Source: Drosophila miranda
Taxonomy: Eukaryota; Arthropoda; Insecta; Diptera; Drosophilidae
Direction: 5' to 3'
DNA length: 64,000 bases
Assembly: GCF_003369915.1 (NCBI RefSeq)
Contig: NW_022881625.1
Coordinates: 9,362,001 to 9,426,000, forward strand
Shown piece by piece: positions 32,263-44,196 of the stretch. The notes beneath the pieces are model-generated. The model did not search any database. It saw only the letters and a program-made list of their open reading frames with translations, and had not been told where the DNA came from. The position numbers and the translations under genes were made by a program. Every line of letters starts with the position of its first letter. Position 1 is the first letter of the stretch.

Positions 32263-33223
32263 TAATGACTCGCTTGCACCCTCGCCAGTACCGCTGCGTA
32301 GATCGGGCACGCCGCTGACAGCATGGAATGTGCTGCAGGGTACCCCTTGAAGCGGCAGTTGCGGTAGTCCACGGGGTTGGGACACCGTGCAACGTTGTGG
32401 CCGTTCTGTCCACACCGGTGGCACACGTTCTCCTTTAGGCGACATTGCGACACCTTGTGGTCAAAGCCTGCACATCTGTGGCAGGCGTATGTTCGGACCA
32501 AGGAGCGGCAGCGGCATCTAAACCACTTTATGTACACGCATTCGTGCAACGCCTCCTTTGCCTTCGCGTCGACCTCTAGCGTCACGTTGATCGTGGCGCC
32601 GTCGGTGACCGACCAGGGTTTACTGCCCAGGTGAACCGACTTTTTAAACTCCGCGGCAGTCATGGTCTCCTCCAGGTTCTTCGCGAAGAGCTCCTCCATG
32701 AACTCTTCAGGTGTGATCGACGTGTCCACGTCATACACCACGACCTGAGGCTTGGTCTCCGGCCTCTTCTTGACCACCAGTCCTGCTTCGGTGAATTTGC
32801 TGCTGGCCACTACCTTCCTCAGTTCGCTCACTGAAGGGGTGCGAATAATCGCTCCTCCGCTCTTCAGCTCGCGAACCTCGTGGACGCGGACTCCAAGTGC
32901 CGGCACCACGGTCTTCGTTACTCGCTCCACAAGCTCCTTGCTGGTCTCCTCCGGGTTCTTGCTCCTTATTAGAGCAGACCAGGTATCCCTAGGCCTTGGG
33001 ATCGGTGCAGCGACGGCGCTCGGTGCGGGCAGGCCTGGGAAGGCTGTCGCATACGCACGGTGGTGCCCGTGTGGGCAGCAGCAGCGGGTCTCGGTGGAGG
33101 CGGCATCCTTGCCCTCTCCTCCAGGCGCACCTTTTCTCCAGCCAGGGCCATGACCAACTCGTCGTACCGGTTGGGAGCGACGAGGATTCCCATGGAAGCC
33201 TCTGGCGGCATCAGCCCCTTCAG
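32262..33223 (-). pseudogene. LINE B ORF1, N-terminally truncated
   Basis: The zinc-knuckle end of ORF1 is present and the second knuckle keeps its last cysteine (NVARCP), unlike copy A. In the spacer before the third knuckle a C-to-Y change (VDYRNC) is seen. It shares with copy A a one-base loss near 33060 that breaks the frame. Confidence 0.78.
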
Positions 33224-33239
33224 GGTGGCATATCAGCAG
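33224..33239. repeat. Target-site duplication of LINE B, 5' side
   Basis: GGTGGCATATCAGCAG, partner of 24052-24067. Confidence 0.85.
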
Positions 33240-33527
33240 TCATTTAATTAGCTGTTTCAGATTCCGATTGCTTTTTGGGGACTTTTGCTTACGTTTAAGC
33301 GCGCTTTCCACACCTCTGCCTCCGCCGCCGTTCTAAAGGGAAACTGTAGAATCTGATTTACGACTCTCTCCAACTTCAAGTATTTCCCCCTCTGCCAGCG
33401 TGCCAGTTGTACGCCAGCGTCGACGCTTTGGTTATCTCATGCAGGGCAATTTGTCAAGCCAAATAACGGTCTGCGTGTCAGTTTCAGTTCCATTTTTTGC
33501 ATCACGGAGAACAGAACAGAACACAAC

Positions 33528-33659
33528 ATGTCCAAGGGATCGGTCCACCCACAGTATATAGCCGGTTTATCGGCCAGCTTTGGCGCCATGTGTATGGGCG
33601 CCTCAATCGGCTGGTCCGAAATTTGTAATTTCGAGTTCTTTAAGAGATTTACTAACTAA
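33528..33659 (+). CDS. Chimeric transporter-exon ORF, copy 6
   Basis: Open over 43 codons, with L7H before the membrane segment. Fusion point 33617/33618. Confidence 0.5.
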   Translation: MSKGSVHPQYIAGLSASFGAMCMGASIGWSEICNFEFFKRFTN

Positions 33660-34019
33660 TTTCAGCTGTAAATAAAGAAGCATTTGTGTACAGCTTATAA
33701 TTCTTTAACATTGACATGGCGTTTTCGCACAAAATGTTCTTTGGACGCCAGTGACAGCTCTGCCAGTTCAATATTTCAATTTTTGCAGCGCGTCTCGCCC
33801 AATTTTCCGCAATTAAATTCCACCAGCAAAGCTATCAACAAATATGCTGTCAGGCCACAAACCTTCTATATTGTACTTTTAGAAAAGTAATATTTGTTAA
33901 AGTGAGCGTGTGAGTGCTGGGATTCGAATCTACGGAAGTCCTTTTCGTTTGTGCTGTGCTGTTGTTGTTTTGTTGCTTTGGCTACTGCTGACGCCCTGTA
34001 TACGCCCTTGCGTATAACA

Positions 34020-35476
34020 ATGGACAAGGAATACGCCAACATCAATGAATTTAATGACCGCGACCTAGCGACACGCATGCGCAACAGCAATTATGAAAAA
34101 TACAAGTCTCTGGTGCGCATGCACCTCTCCTTCGAGCTGGAACTAAACACCGACGAGTAAGTTGCCACGAGCGACTCTGCCATCCCATCGAATTATAGTG
34201 CTTACCGATTTATGGGTTGCAGGTTCGACATGCCGTACCATGAAATCGTCTACGAAGATAAGGGCAAGATAAAGAAGTGGAATCGCCTCTCCAAGAAGAA
34301 TCGCGGACCTGCCACAGGCTGCACGGCTGGGGCAGGCAGTAAGTCGGCGGGCAACAGTCCCACTGAAACGCTGCAGCAACAAATTGATGCAGGCTTTCTG
34401 ATGCACCTGGAGGAGCTCAAAGAGTTTCTTATGCTGGAGAAGAGTAAGTGACAGGGAGAGTCCGGAAAATTGAATTATTCTAAATGCGAAAATGCTATTC
34501 TGCAGATCTCACCCAGGAGGGACTATCTCGCAGGACAGTAGCCGGTTCCAGGCAGAACGAGCTACGAATGCCCATACAGCACGACCAGCCCTTGGATTTG
34601 GAACTGACAGGATTCTCGGCTCACGACTGTGCCACTGTTTTTAAGAGCTTTCTGGCCGAGCTGCCAGAGCCTTTGCTTACAGACGCCCACTATCCAGGAC
34701 ATCTTCAGATAGCGCCGCTTAGCCAGGCATTAATGGGGGGTCAGGTGGCGGCTACCGCAGAGCGCCAACAACATCTTCTCAACTCGGTGCAGCTGCTCCT
34801 TCTCCTGCTCCCCGAAGAGCATCGCGAGTTACTGCAGCACATTATTAAAATGCTCCATTCGGTGGCAGCGCGTGAGGAGAGCAACAAGATGTCCGCGGAG
34901 AATTTGGGCCGCACCTGATTTGCCCCAGGCAAATGCCGCCTGAGGCGCTCCACTATACGGCGAAGAAGATGTCCAGCATTGTGTCCTACATGATTCAGCA
35001 GGGTCTGGAAATCTTCGAAGTTCCCGGAAAGCTAGCCACCGATATTCGGGCATACTTTCTTGAGTGCAAACGCAAAAAACCATGTCACCGGAGCAAACCC
35101 TTGAAGAATCCATCTCGGACGACTCGACGGTCAACACGTGTACACTTTTGTAGATCGTGCCGCCACGGCAGCGGCAAACAACAGCAATTACACGGACCCT
35201 GCACTGGCGCAGCTGTACGCGCACATTCAGAGCCTTCCGGAGTCCTCCAAGAAGCGTCGCCTCATCAAGCAGTTTAACAAGCAAAACGGACAAGGTAGCA
35301 CATTGTCTCCACTCCGTTGCGTTCCTTTGGGACACAGCTCATTGATTCCACTCGCTCCTTTCAGGCACACCGCTGCAGGTCATCGCGAGGAGCTCCAGCG
35401 TGCCATAAGGGAGCATCACGAGAAGCATGATGCCAAAATGATGCGCGCTATGGAGGAGGCAGAGCGTAAGAAGTAG
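34020..35476 (+). pseudogene. RhoGAP copy 7, frameshifted, altered arginine-finger loop
   Basis: Exons are 34020-34156, 34223-34443 and 34506 onward. M3K and several clustered changes turn EGLFRKTGAVSRQ into EGLSRRTVAGSRQ. The catalytic arginine is kept, but the conserved F and G around it are lost. A 13-bp deletion near 34907 removes codons for AILFT and shifts the frame to an early stop (34916-34918). The A-run (35074-35079) has six A and a further base is missing at about 35139, which re-opens the C-terminal frame to 35476. The protein cannot be functional. Confidence 0.85.
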
Positions 35477-36576
35477 AAATCCATATGGATCACTGCACCC
35501 AGCCGTTTCGTTATATAACACCATTTCGATCATCCTGCAGCTATGCCATAAATGCGGCTAAACTGAAACTGTAAACACTTTTGTATGCGACGTAATAAAG
35601 ACTTGAATGTACCCAAAGCACTAATCCATTCTGAGGATATGATGAGTGGAAATTATCTGTAAATTATCGTCGAACCATGGCTTGTGTGTATGTGCAGTGC
35701 CATACTTGAAACAAAATAGAATGTTTTCTAGGGAAAAACATCTCTATTGCATTAACACAAAACAAGGAACCGGGTGCAAAGCGGATTCTCCCCAGTGAAA
35801 CACTTGAAATGTTCAACCCATATCAAACGATAGGCGATTATCAGCAGGCCAGCCGCTCCACTTCGCTGCTACCTGGTTGAATGTGTCCACTGCCCGTTCG
35901 ATGCTCCTCCACACGATGAACATCAATGAGGACGCCATGACCGCCATGTGACCGTTGGAATAAAAATTTTGTCACAGTTTAGAAACCTACCTACATGTGT
36001 TTTCGGCGTGATGAGTACGATGATGTGTGTTAAGATTAGATTAGATGCTCTCCAGGCGATTTACGCCCATTCAATTATTTTGGTAGGTAATGCCAAATAA
36101 TGCCATTCAATAAATAGAAAAATGCCCCGGAAATGAAGCCTTACGCCGAAAATGAAATACTCTTGTAAGTGGAATTTAACATAGATATATTGGATTTCTA
36201 GAATTGGAAGTATCCTGCATGCATGTGCTCCTAAAGTCAGATGACCAATAAATCTGTATCTGTCAAAATGGATGTTGGGCTCCCCACGCAACATACCCAA
36301 CCATCTATATTTGGTACTTATGTATGAGCGTATAGTGATATTAAAGCACGATCCAGTACAAATTATAGTTCTGGCTGATGTTTCCTATAGCAGATATATA
36401 ATTTTGCGGTGATCCGATACTGATTCAAGATGAAATATAAGGTGCCTAAGTTCCGCGCAAAAGTATAATCAGTAGCTCCAGATAGCCGACTGGCAGCGAA
36501 CGGATTGTTATAGAGGCACTTGATTGTTCTTATAACAATAGGCGGGGTGTGTGTATTGGGGGTGGGTGGAGTTGGC

Positions 36577-36592
36577 GGTGGCATATCAGCAG
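36577..36592. repeat. Target-site duplication of LINE C, 3' side
   Basis: GGTGGCATATCAGCAG, partner at 40355-40370. Confidence 0.85.
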
Positions 36593-37076
36593 AATGAATC
36601 TGATCTCTCAGCTTTATTTTACGTGGCGGTTCCTCAGGGAGGGATTTCAACCACGGCGTCTAATGTTTATTTGCAGCTTAGCCTCGATTAGTGCGATATA
36701 TATACATATATCACGCCATCACGCACCACCGCTACATACGCAGGAACCTGGTACGATGCGCCAGTTAGCGCCCCTAAAAAGAAGCTATAGCTATGTACAT
36801 AGCGACTCTTCCGGTACCAATTGAAAGTATCCTGGTCGGGCATACAATCCCCCTTGGTGAGGGGCGAGGTGTATCTAACACGTCTTCCGATCTATGGGTC
36901 TCGGCACCCGGTTGAGAGCGCAACTCCACGAGGAGCCTAGCGGCTATCCCCGCGTAACGTTTGGGTATCAACCACAGCCACCACGATACTCCCACTAGGG
37001 GGCCGACCTCAATGTGCAGCCTTGGAACTGCACAACCCGTGGTACCGATCTTAAGGACTCAGCTCGATCCTCCCTT

Positions 37077-39392
37077 TTAGCCCCGACCGGCCTGGATAGG
37101 GAATCCACCCAGCCCGTGCGCCGCTTGCGCGTTCAGCAGCTGCTGTCGCCTGGAGAACGCCAGTCCGGCGAACCCGTCGAGAGTCCGCATTCTCTCCTGA
37201 GAAGCCGTCACATCGGAGAAGGTCCAGTCGCCATCCGTGTACTGCACTCCAAGTCCATCGAGGTCTCGCAAGTCTGCATAGAGGGGACAAGCACATAGGA
37301 AGTGCTGCCAATCCTCGCGTTCTGCGCCGCATAGACATGCTGGCGTGTCGCTAAGGCTTCTTCCATGCAGAAATGCATTGAGCGATCCGTGGCCCGTCAG
37401 CAGGAACCCAGCGCGCAGCGTGAAGCTAAACCTTTGTTCGCTGTAAACGAAGCCTGCGTTCGGGATGAAGCGGTGCGTCACCCGACCTGGGAGTCACCAT
37501 CATCCCATCTGCGTTGCCACTCGCACAACAGGCCTTCGTCTAGTCGCGCCATCTTCTGCTTCCAGCTAAGATTTGCCAAATCTTCGCCGTACAGCCAATC
37601 GCTCTCCTCCAGCGGGTAGTCACGCTTTAGTTTGAAGCTGATTGCCAGGCGTCTGGCAACCAGATCAAACGGGGGGGCTCCAGCTAGTACTTGCAGCGCC
37701 ATGGTGGACACTGTTCGGCATACCGGTAGGCATCCAATCAGGATGATCCTTTGGCACGCAAGCAGATGCCTCCTGGCAACCACTTGCGTCGTCGTCACGA
37801 CAGACCAAACCGAGGCACCAAATAGTGCGCAGGGCACCATGAGTCCGGCATATATTGTCCGCTTTGCGCGGGGACTGAGTCCCCAGTCAACCCGCAGTAC
37901 GCGCGACAATGCCCCTACGACTCCGGTCAGCTTATCACGCAAGCCCGTGATGTGCGGGAGAAAACTCAACCGCTCGCCGACCGTGATGCCCAGGTACCGA
38001 TACTTGCGCTTATATGGCAGGCTTGCTCCAGCAAACCGTACCACTGGCGGCCGTCTAAGTATGCCTTTGAGCAGCATGATTGCCGTCTTGCTAGTTGAAA
38101 CGGCAACGCCGACTTCAACTCCCCAAGCGCCTACGATGGACATTAACTCACCTCCCTTTTGTTCGAGCTCTGATCGGGCATTCCCTTCGATGAGGAGGAG
38201 CAAGTCGTCAGCATACGCGCTGAGCGCACCAAGGGGCTCTAAGCGCTGGAGCAACACGTCCATTAAGATGTTCCATATAAAGGGACCACTTATGGACCCC
38301 TGCGGGCAACCTCGTGTCACCGGAACAGTGGCTACTCCATGCCTACTGACGATGCTCGCACTCCGGCCGGAGAAGAAACTTCGCCACAAGCTTGCTTCTC
38401 GGCATCCCAGCTCAAGGAGGCGGCGTAGTGCAGCATTCCACTCGACGTTGTCGAAGGCTCCCTTGAAGTCCACGAAGACTCCGAGCACGTATTTCGACCG
38501 GCTGGCCGAAACAGTACTCACGACGTGTTTCCAAGCATCCTCCACACAACGTCCTTGGCGAAAGCCAAATTGCCATCTGCAGCCATCCGGAATGGTGTCC
38601 TTCAGACGATTCACCATGATGCCCTCAAGCACTTTGCCCAGCACTGGCAACAGACAGATACCCCGATATGAGGTAGGATCGGTCCGGTCCTTATCGGGTC
38701 CCTTCAGAAGTGGAACCACCCTAGGATGCTTCCATTCCGTTGGGAAATACCCTGTCTCCAGGCAGCGGGAATACATCGCTGTCATGTGCTGAGGGATGGC
38801 ACGCCACAATGCCTTGCAAAAGGCACCTGTGATGCCGTCCATGCCGGGAGAGCGTCTGCTCTTCAACCTGGCGACGCATGCATCAACCTCGAAAGCTTCG
38901 AGGGCCGGTGGAGCCTCGATCGGGATGGCAATGTGTGCATTCGACTCCGCAACAGGAAAGAAGTTGCGAACGAGCACACCCGCACAGTCGCGCCATGTTG
39001 CGACCAGCCTACCATCCGTTCGAAGGCATCCAATCTCCTCGCCTCGGCAAATCCTGTAGACGTGCCCCCATGGATCATCTCGGTGATCTATGCACGGAGC
39101 ATAGGAAGATTGAGCTGAATCTTCCCGTAACTCTGACGCATACTCCAAAATCCGTGGTAAGGGTCTCCATTGGCATGCAGATGGCGTCCGGTTCGTCGAC
39201 GATGATAGCAGCTTTTCCTCGGCGGTCCTGGAATACTCGCATTCCAGAAGGAAGGCCGGTAATCCGCCCTGCTCCATCGACGTACGGCTCCTGGACCAGT
39301 GCGAACTGACGGCCAGAGCTGCGCATGATGGCTCCGAGTTCCATCACAGCCGCTCGGCCACGGCCACAATTAGCTTGGATGAAGCTAAACAT
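37077..39392 (-). pseudogene. LINE C ORF2 (endonuclease deleted)
   Basis: As in copy A, but one G is missing in a GGGG run near 37489. This splits the frame between the RT part (to 37478) and the C-terminal finger domain (37077-37481). The RT motifs GCPQGS and AYADD are intact. The ORF2 start overlaps the ORF1 stop as TAATG. Confidence 0.83.
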
Positions 39393-40354
39393 TAATGTCT
39401 AGCTTGCACCCTCGCCAGTACCGCTGCGTAGATCGGGCACGCCGCTGACAGCATGGAATGTGCTGCAGGGTACCCCTTGAAGCGGCAGTTGCGGCAGTCC
39501 ACGGGGTTGGGAGACCGTGCAACGTTGTGGCCGTTCTGTCCACACCGGTGGCACACGTTCTCCTTTAGGCGACATTGCGACACCTTGTGGTCAAAGCCTG
39601 CACATCTGTGGCAGGCGTATGTTCGGACCAAGGAGCGGCAGCGGCATCTAAACCACTTTATGTACACGCATTCGTGCAACGCCTCCTTTGCCTTCGCGTC
39701 GACCTCTAGCGTCACGTTGATCGTGGCGCCGTCGGTGACCGACCAGGGTTTACTGCCCAGGTGAACCGACTTTTTAAACTCCGCGGCAGTCATGGTCTCC
39801 TCCAGGTTCTTCGCGAAGAGCTCCTCCATGAACTCTTCAGGTGTGATCGACGTGTCCACGTCATACACCACGACCTGAGGCTTGGTCTCCGGCCTCTTCT
39901 TGACCACCAGTCCTGCTTCGGTGAATTTGCTGCTGGCCACTACCTTCCTCAGTTCGCTCACTGAAGGGGTGCGAATAATCGCTCCTCCGCTCTTCAGCTC
40001 GCGAACCTCGTGGACGCGGACTCCAAGTGCCGGCACCACGGTCTTCGTTACTCGCTCCACAAGCTCCTTGCTGGTCTCCTCCGGGTTCTTGCTCCTTATT
40101 AGAGCAGACCAGGTATCCCTAGGCCTTGGGATCGGTGCAGCGACGGCGCTCGGTGCGGGCAGGCCTGGGAAGGCTGTCGCATACGCAGCGGTGGTGCCCG
40201 TGTGGGCAGCAGCAGCGGGTCTCGGTGGAGGCGGCATCCTTGCCCTCTCCTCCAGGCGCACCTTTTCTCCAGCCAGGGCCATGACCAACTCGTCGTACCG
40301 GTTGGTAGCGACGAGGATTCCCATGGAAGCCTCTGGCGGCATCAGCCCCTTCAG
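39392..40354 (-). pseudogene. LINE C ORF1, open but N-terminally truncated
   Basis: Open from the truncation to the stop at 39392, with 316 codons from the first in-frame Met (40342). Zinc knuckles are at its C-terminus, with the second ending NVARS instead of NVARC. It lacks the N-terminal low-complexity region seen in copy E. Confidence 0.8.
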
Positions 40355-40370
40355 GGTGGCATATCAGCAG
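40355..40370. repeat. Target-site duplication of LINE C, 5' side
   Basis: GGTGGCATATCAGCAG, partner of 36577-36592. Confidence 0.85.
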
Positions 40371-40658
40371 TCATTTAATTAGCTGTTTCAGATTCCGATT
40401 GCTTTTTGGGGACTTTTGCTTACGTTAAAGCGCGCTTTCCACACCTCTGCCTCCGCCGCCGTTCTAAAGGGAAACTGTAGAATCTGATTTACGACTCTCT
40501 CCAACTTCAAGTATTTAACCCTCTGCCAGCGTGCCAGTTGTACGCCAGCGTCGACGCTTTGGTTATCTCATGCAGGGCAATTTGTCAAGCCAAATAACGG
40601 TCTGCGTGTCAGTTGCAGTTCCATTTTTTGCATCACGGAGAACAGAACAGAACACAAC

Positions 40659-40790
40659 ATGTCCAAGGGATCGGTCCTACCACAGTATATAGCCGGTTTA
40701 TCGGCCAGCTTTGGCGCCATGTGTATGGGTGCCTCAATCGGCTGGTCCGAAATTTGTAATTTCGAGTTCTTTAAGAGATTTACTAACTAA
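40659..40790 (+). CDS. Chimeric transporter-exon ORF, copy 7
   Basis: Protein identical to copy 0; a silent change in the GAS codons (GGT for GGC). It stands upstream of the unit that has lost RhoGAP. Confidence 0.5.
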   Translation: MSKGSVLPQYIAGLSASFGAMCMGASIGWSEICNFEFFKRFTN

Positions 40791-40895
40791 TTTCAGCTGT
40801 AAATAAAGAAGCATTAGTGTACAGCTTATAATTCTTTAACATTGACATGGCGTTTTCGCACAAAATGTTCTTTGGACGCCAGTGACAGCTCTGAT

Positions 40896-42798
40896 GGAGT
40901 CACCATCATCCCATCTGCGTTGCCACTCGCACAACAGGCCTTCGTCTAGTCGCGCCATCTTCTGCTTCCAGCTAAGATTTGCCAAATCTTCGCCGTACAG
41001 CCAATCGCTCTCCTCCAGCGGGTAGTCACGCTTTAGTTTGAAGCTGATTGCCAGGCGTCTGGCAACCAGATCAAACGGGGGGGCTCCAGCTAGTACTTGC
41101 AGCGCCATGGTGGACACTGTTCGGCATACCGGTAGGCATCCAATCAGGATGATCCTTTGGCACGCAAGCAGATGCCTCCTGGCAACCACTTGCGTCGTCG
41201 TCACGACAGACCAAACCGAGGCACCAAATAGTGCGCAGGGCACCATGAGTCCGGCATATATTGTCCGCTTTGCGCGGGGACTGAGTCCCCAGTCAACCCG
41301 CAGTACGCGCGACAATGCCCCTACGACTCCGGTCAGCTTATCACGCAAGCCCGTGATGTGCGGGAGAAAACTCAACCGCTCGCCGACCGTGATGCCCAGG
41401 TACCGATACTTGCGCTTATATGGCAGGCTTGCTCCAGCAAACCGTACCACTGGCGGCCGTCTAAGTATGCCTTTGAGCAGCATGATTGCCGTCTTGCTAG
41501 TTGAAACGGCAACGCCGACTTCAACTCCCCAAGCGCCTACGATGGACATTAACTCACCTCCCTTTTGTTCGAGCTCTGATCGGGCATTCCCTTCGATGAG
41601 GAGGAGCAAGTCGTCAGCATACGCGCTGAGCGCACCAAGGGGCTCTAAGCGCTGGAGCAACACGTCCATTAAGATGTTCCATATAAAGGGACCACTGATG
41701 GACCCCTGCGGGCAACCTCGTGTCACCGGAACAGTGGCTACTCCATGCCTACTGACGATGCTCGCAATCCGGCCGGAGAAGAAACTTCGCCACAAGCTTG
41801 CTTCTCGGCATCCCAGCTCAAGGAGGCGGCGTAGTGCAGCATTCCACTCGACGTTGTCGAAGGCTCCCTTGAAGTCCACGAAGACTCCGAGCACGTATTT
41901 CGACCGGCTGGCCGAAACAGTACTCACGACGTGTTTCCAAGCATCCTCCACACAACGTCCTTGGCGAAAGCCAAATTGCCATCTGCAGCCATCCGGAATG
42001 GTGTCCTTCAGACGATTCACCATGATGCCCTCAAGCACTTTGCCCAGCACTGGCAACAGACAGATACCCCGATATGAGGTAGGATCGGTCCGGTCCTTAT
42101 CGGGTCCCTTCAGAAGTGGAACCACCCTAGGATGCTTCCATTCCGTTGGGAAATACCCTGTCTCCAGGCAGCGGGAATACATCGCTGTCATGTGCTGAGG
42201 GATGGCACGCCACAATGCCTTGCAAATGGCACCTGTGATGCCGTCCATGCCGGGAGAGCGTCTGCTCTTCAACCTGGCGACGCATGCATCAACCTCGAAA
42301 GCTTCGAGGGCCGGTGGAGCCTCGATCGGGATGGCAATGTGTGCATTCGACTCCGCAACAGGAAAGAAGTTGCGAACGAGCACACCCGCACAGTCGCGCC
42401 ATGTTGCGACCAGCCTACCATCCGTTCGAAGGCATCCAATCTCCTCGCCTCGGCAAATCCTGTAGACGTGCCCCCATGGATCATCTCGGTGATCTATGCA
42501 CGGAGCATAGGAAGATTGAGCTGAATCTTCCCGTAACTCTGACGCATACTCCAAAATCCGTGGTAAGGGTCTCCATTGGCATGCAGATGGCGTCCGGTTC
42601 GTCGACGATGATAGCAGCTTTTCCTCGGCGGTCCTGGAATACTCGCATTCCAGAAGGAAGGCCGGTAATCCGCCCTGCTCCATCGACGTACGGCTCCTGG
42701 ACCAGTGCGAACTGACGGCCAGAGCTGCGCATGATGGCTCCGAGTTCCATCACAGCCGCTCGGCCACGGCCACAATTAGCTTGGATGAAGCTAAGCAT
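40896..42798 (-). pseudogene. LINE D ORF2, truncated at both functional ends
   Basis: The endonuclease is deleted as in copy A. The RT core (GCPQGS, AYADD, YLGITVGE) is open to the deletion joint, after which the frame runs into RhoGAP-upstream sequence and stops at 40836. The start codon is kept (MLSF instead of MFSF). Confidence 0.82.
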
Positions 42799-43760
42799 TA
42801 ATGTCTAGCTTGCACCCTCGCCAGTACCGCTGCGTAGATCGGGCACGCCGCTGACAGCATGGAATGTGCTGCAGGGTACCCCTTGAAGCGGCAGTTGCGG
42901 CAGTCCACGGGGTTGGGACACCGTGCAACGTTGTGGCCGTTCTGTCCACACCGGTGGCACACGTTCTCCTTTAGGCGACATTGCGACACCTTGTGGTCAA
43001 AGCCTGCACATCTGTGGCAGGCGTATGTTCGGACCAAGGAGCGGCAGCGGCATCTAAACCACTTTATGTACACGCATTCGTGCAACGCCTCCTTTGCCTT
43101 CGCGTCGACCTCTAGCGTCACGTTGATCGTGGCGCCGTCGGTGACCGACCAGGGTTTACTGCCCAGGTGAACCGACTTTTTAAACTCCGCGGCAGTCATG
43201 GTCTCCTCCAGGTTCTTCGCGAAGAGCTCCTCCATGAACTCTTCAGGTGTGATCGACGTGTCCACGTCATACACCACGACCTGAGGCTTGGTCTCCGGCC
43301 TCTTCTTGACGACCAGTCCTGCTTCGGTGAATTTGCTGCTGGCCACTACCTTCCTCAGTTCGCTCACTGAAGGGGTGCGAATAATCGCTCCTCCGCTCTT
43401 CAGCTCGCGAACCTCGTGGACGCGGACTCCAAGTGCCGGCACCACGGTCTTCGTTACTCGCTCCACAAGCTCCTTGCTGGTCTCCTCCGGGTTCTTGCTC
43501 CTTATTAGAGCAGACCAGGTATCCCTAGGCCTTGGGATCGGTGCAGCGACGGCGCTCGGTGCGGGCAGGCCTGGGAAGGCTGTCGCATACGCAGTGGTGG
43601 TGCCCGTGTGGGCAGCAGCAGCGAGTCTCGGTGGAGGCGGCCTCCTTGCCCTCTCCTCCAGGCGCACCTTTTCTCCAGCCAGGGCCATGACCAACTCGTT
43701 GTACCGGTTGGTAGCGACGAGGATTCCCATGGAAGCCTCTGGCGGCATCAGCCCCTTCAG
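42798..43760 (-). pseudogene. LINE D ORF1, open but N-terminally truncated
   Basis: 316 codons from the first Met (43748). The second zinc knuckle is canonical (NVARC), as in copies B and E. Overlaps ORF2 by one base in TAATG. Confidence 0.8.
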
Positions 43761-43776
43761 GGTGGCATATCAGCAG
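43761..43776. repeat. Target-site duplication of LINE D, 5' side only
   Basis: GGTGGCATATCAGCAG. The partner was removed with the 3' end of the element. Confidence 0.8.
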
Positions 43777-44064
43777 TCATTTAATTAGCTGTTTCAGATT
43801 CCGATTGCTTTATGGGGACTTTTGCTTACGTTAAAGCGCGCTTTCCACACCTCTGCCTCCGCCGCCGTTCTAAAGGGAAACTGTAGAATCTGATTTACGA
43901 CTCTCTCCAACTTCAAGTATTTCCCCCTCTGCCAGCGTGCCAGTTGTACGCCAGCGTCGACGCTTTGGTTATCTCATGCAGGGCAATTTGTCAAGCCAAA
44001 TAACGGTCTGCGTGTCAGTTTCAGTTCCATTTTTTGCATCACGGAGAACAGAACAGAACACAAC

Positions 44065-44196
44065 ATGTCCAAGGGATCGGTCCTACCACAGTATATAGCC
44101 GGTTTATCGGCCAGCTTTGGCGCCATGTGTATGGGTGCCTCAATCGGCTGGTCCGAAATTTGTAATTTCGAGTTCTTTAAAAGATTTACTAACTAA
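44065..44196 (+). CDS. Chimeric transporter-exon ORF, copy 8
   Basis: Protein identical to copy 0. It shares the silent GGT with copy 7, linking units 7 and 8 in descent. Confidence 0.5.
   Translation: MSKGSVLPQYIAGLSASFGAMCMGASIGWSEICNFEFFKRFTN

Larger units (their letters stand above)
24068..33223 (-). mobile_element. R1-clade LINE, copy B (5'-truncated, split by gypsy element)
   Basis: The LINE parts are 24068-24180 (3' end) and 29750-33223. The 5' truncation point and the 16-bp duplication are the same as in copies A, C and D. The gypsy element entered the 3' UTR. Specific damage here is a loss of about 165 bp near 30524, an 18-bp loss near 30860, and the change of the ORF2 start codon. 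Confidence 0.85.
21078..33617 (+). repeat. Array unit 6 (12540 bp, LINE B plus nested gypsy)
   Basis: The longest unit, with RhoGAP at 21480-22950 (AATAAA 23068-23073). The diverged 3' flank (23074-24051) contains no gene. It is followed by LINE B (24068-33223), which is split by the Ty3/gypsy element (24181-29749), and then by the transporter leader and exon (33240-33617). Confidence 0.88.
36593..40354 (-). mobile_element. R1-clade LINE, copy C (5'-truncated)
   Basis: It has the same ends and endonuclease deletion as copy A and is almost the same length (3762 bp). The two appear very close in sequence throughout, including the serine change in the second zinc knuckle. That indicates that units 5 and 7 are recent copies of each other. 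The 3' UTR is 36593-37076. Confidence 0.85.
33618..40748 (+). repeat. Array unit 7 (7131 bp, with LINE C)
   Basis: RhoGAP copy 7 lies at 34020-35476 (AATAAA 35594-35599). The diverged 3' flank without genes (35600-36576) is nearly identical to that of unit 5. LINE C follows at 36593-40354, then the transporter leader and exon at 40371-40748. Confidence 0.88.
40896..43760 (-). mobile_element. R1-clade LINE, copy D (both ends truncated)
   Basis: The 5' truncation equals that of copies A-C, followed by GGTGGCATATCAGCAG at 43761-43776. The 3' part (C-terminal finger and 3' UTR) was lost in the unit-8 deletion. The short TGG shared at the joint suggests end joining with microhomology. Confidence 0.83.
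40749..44154 (+). repeat. Array unit 8 (3406 bp, RhoGAP lost)
   Basis: After the upstream-gene tail and part of the RhoGAP upstream region, the sequence jumps at 40893-40896 into the middle of LINE ORF2. The whole RhoGAP gene, the 3' flank and the LINE 3' end are deleted. The unit length is by chance close to that of a normal unit. LINE D and the transporter leader and exon follow. Confidence 0.88.
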
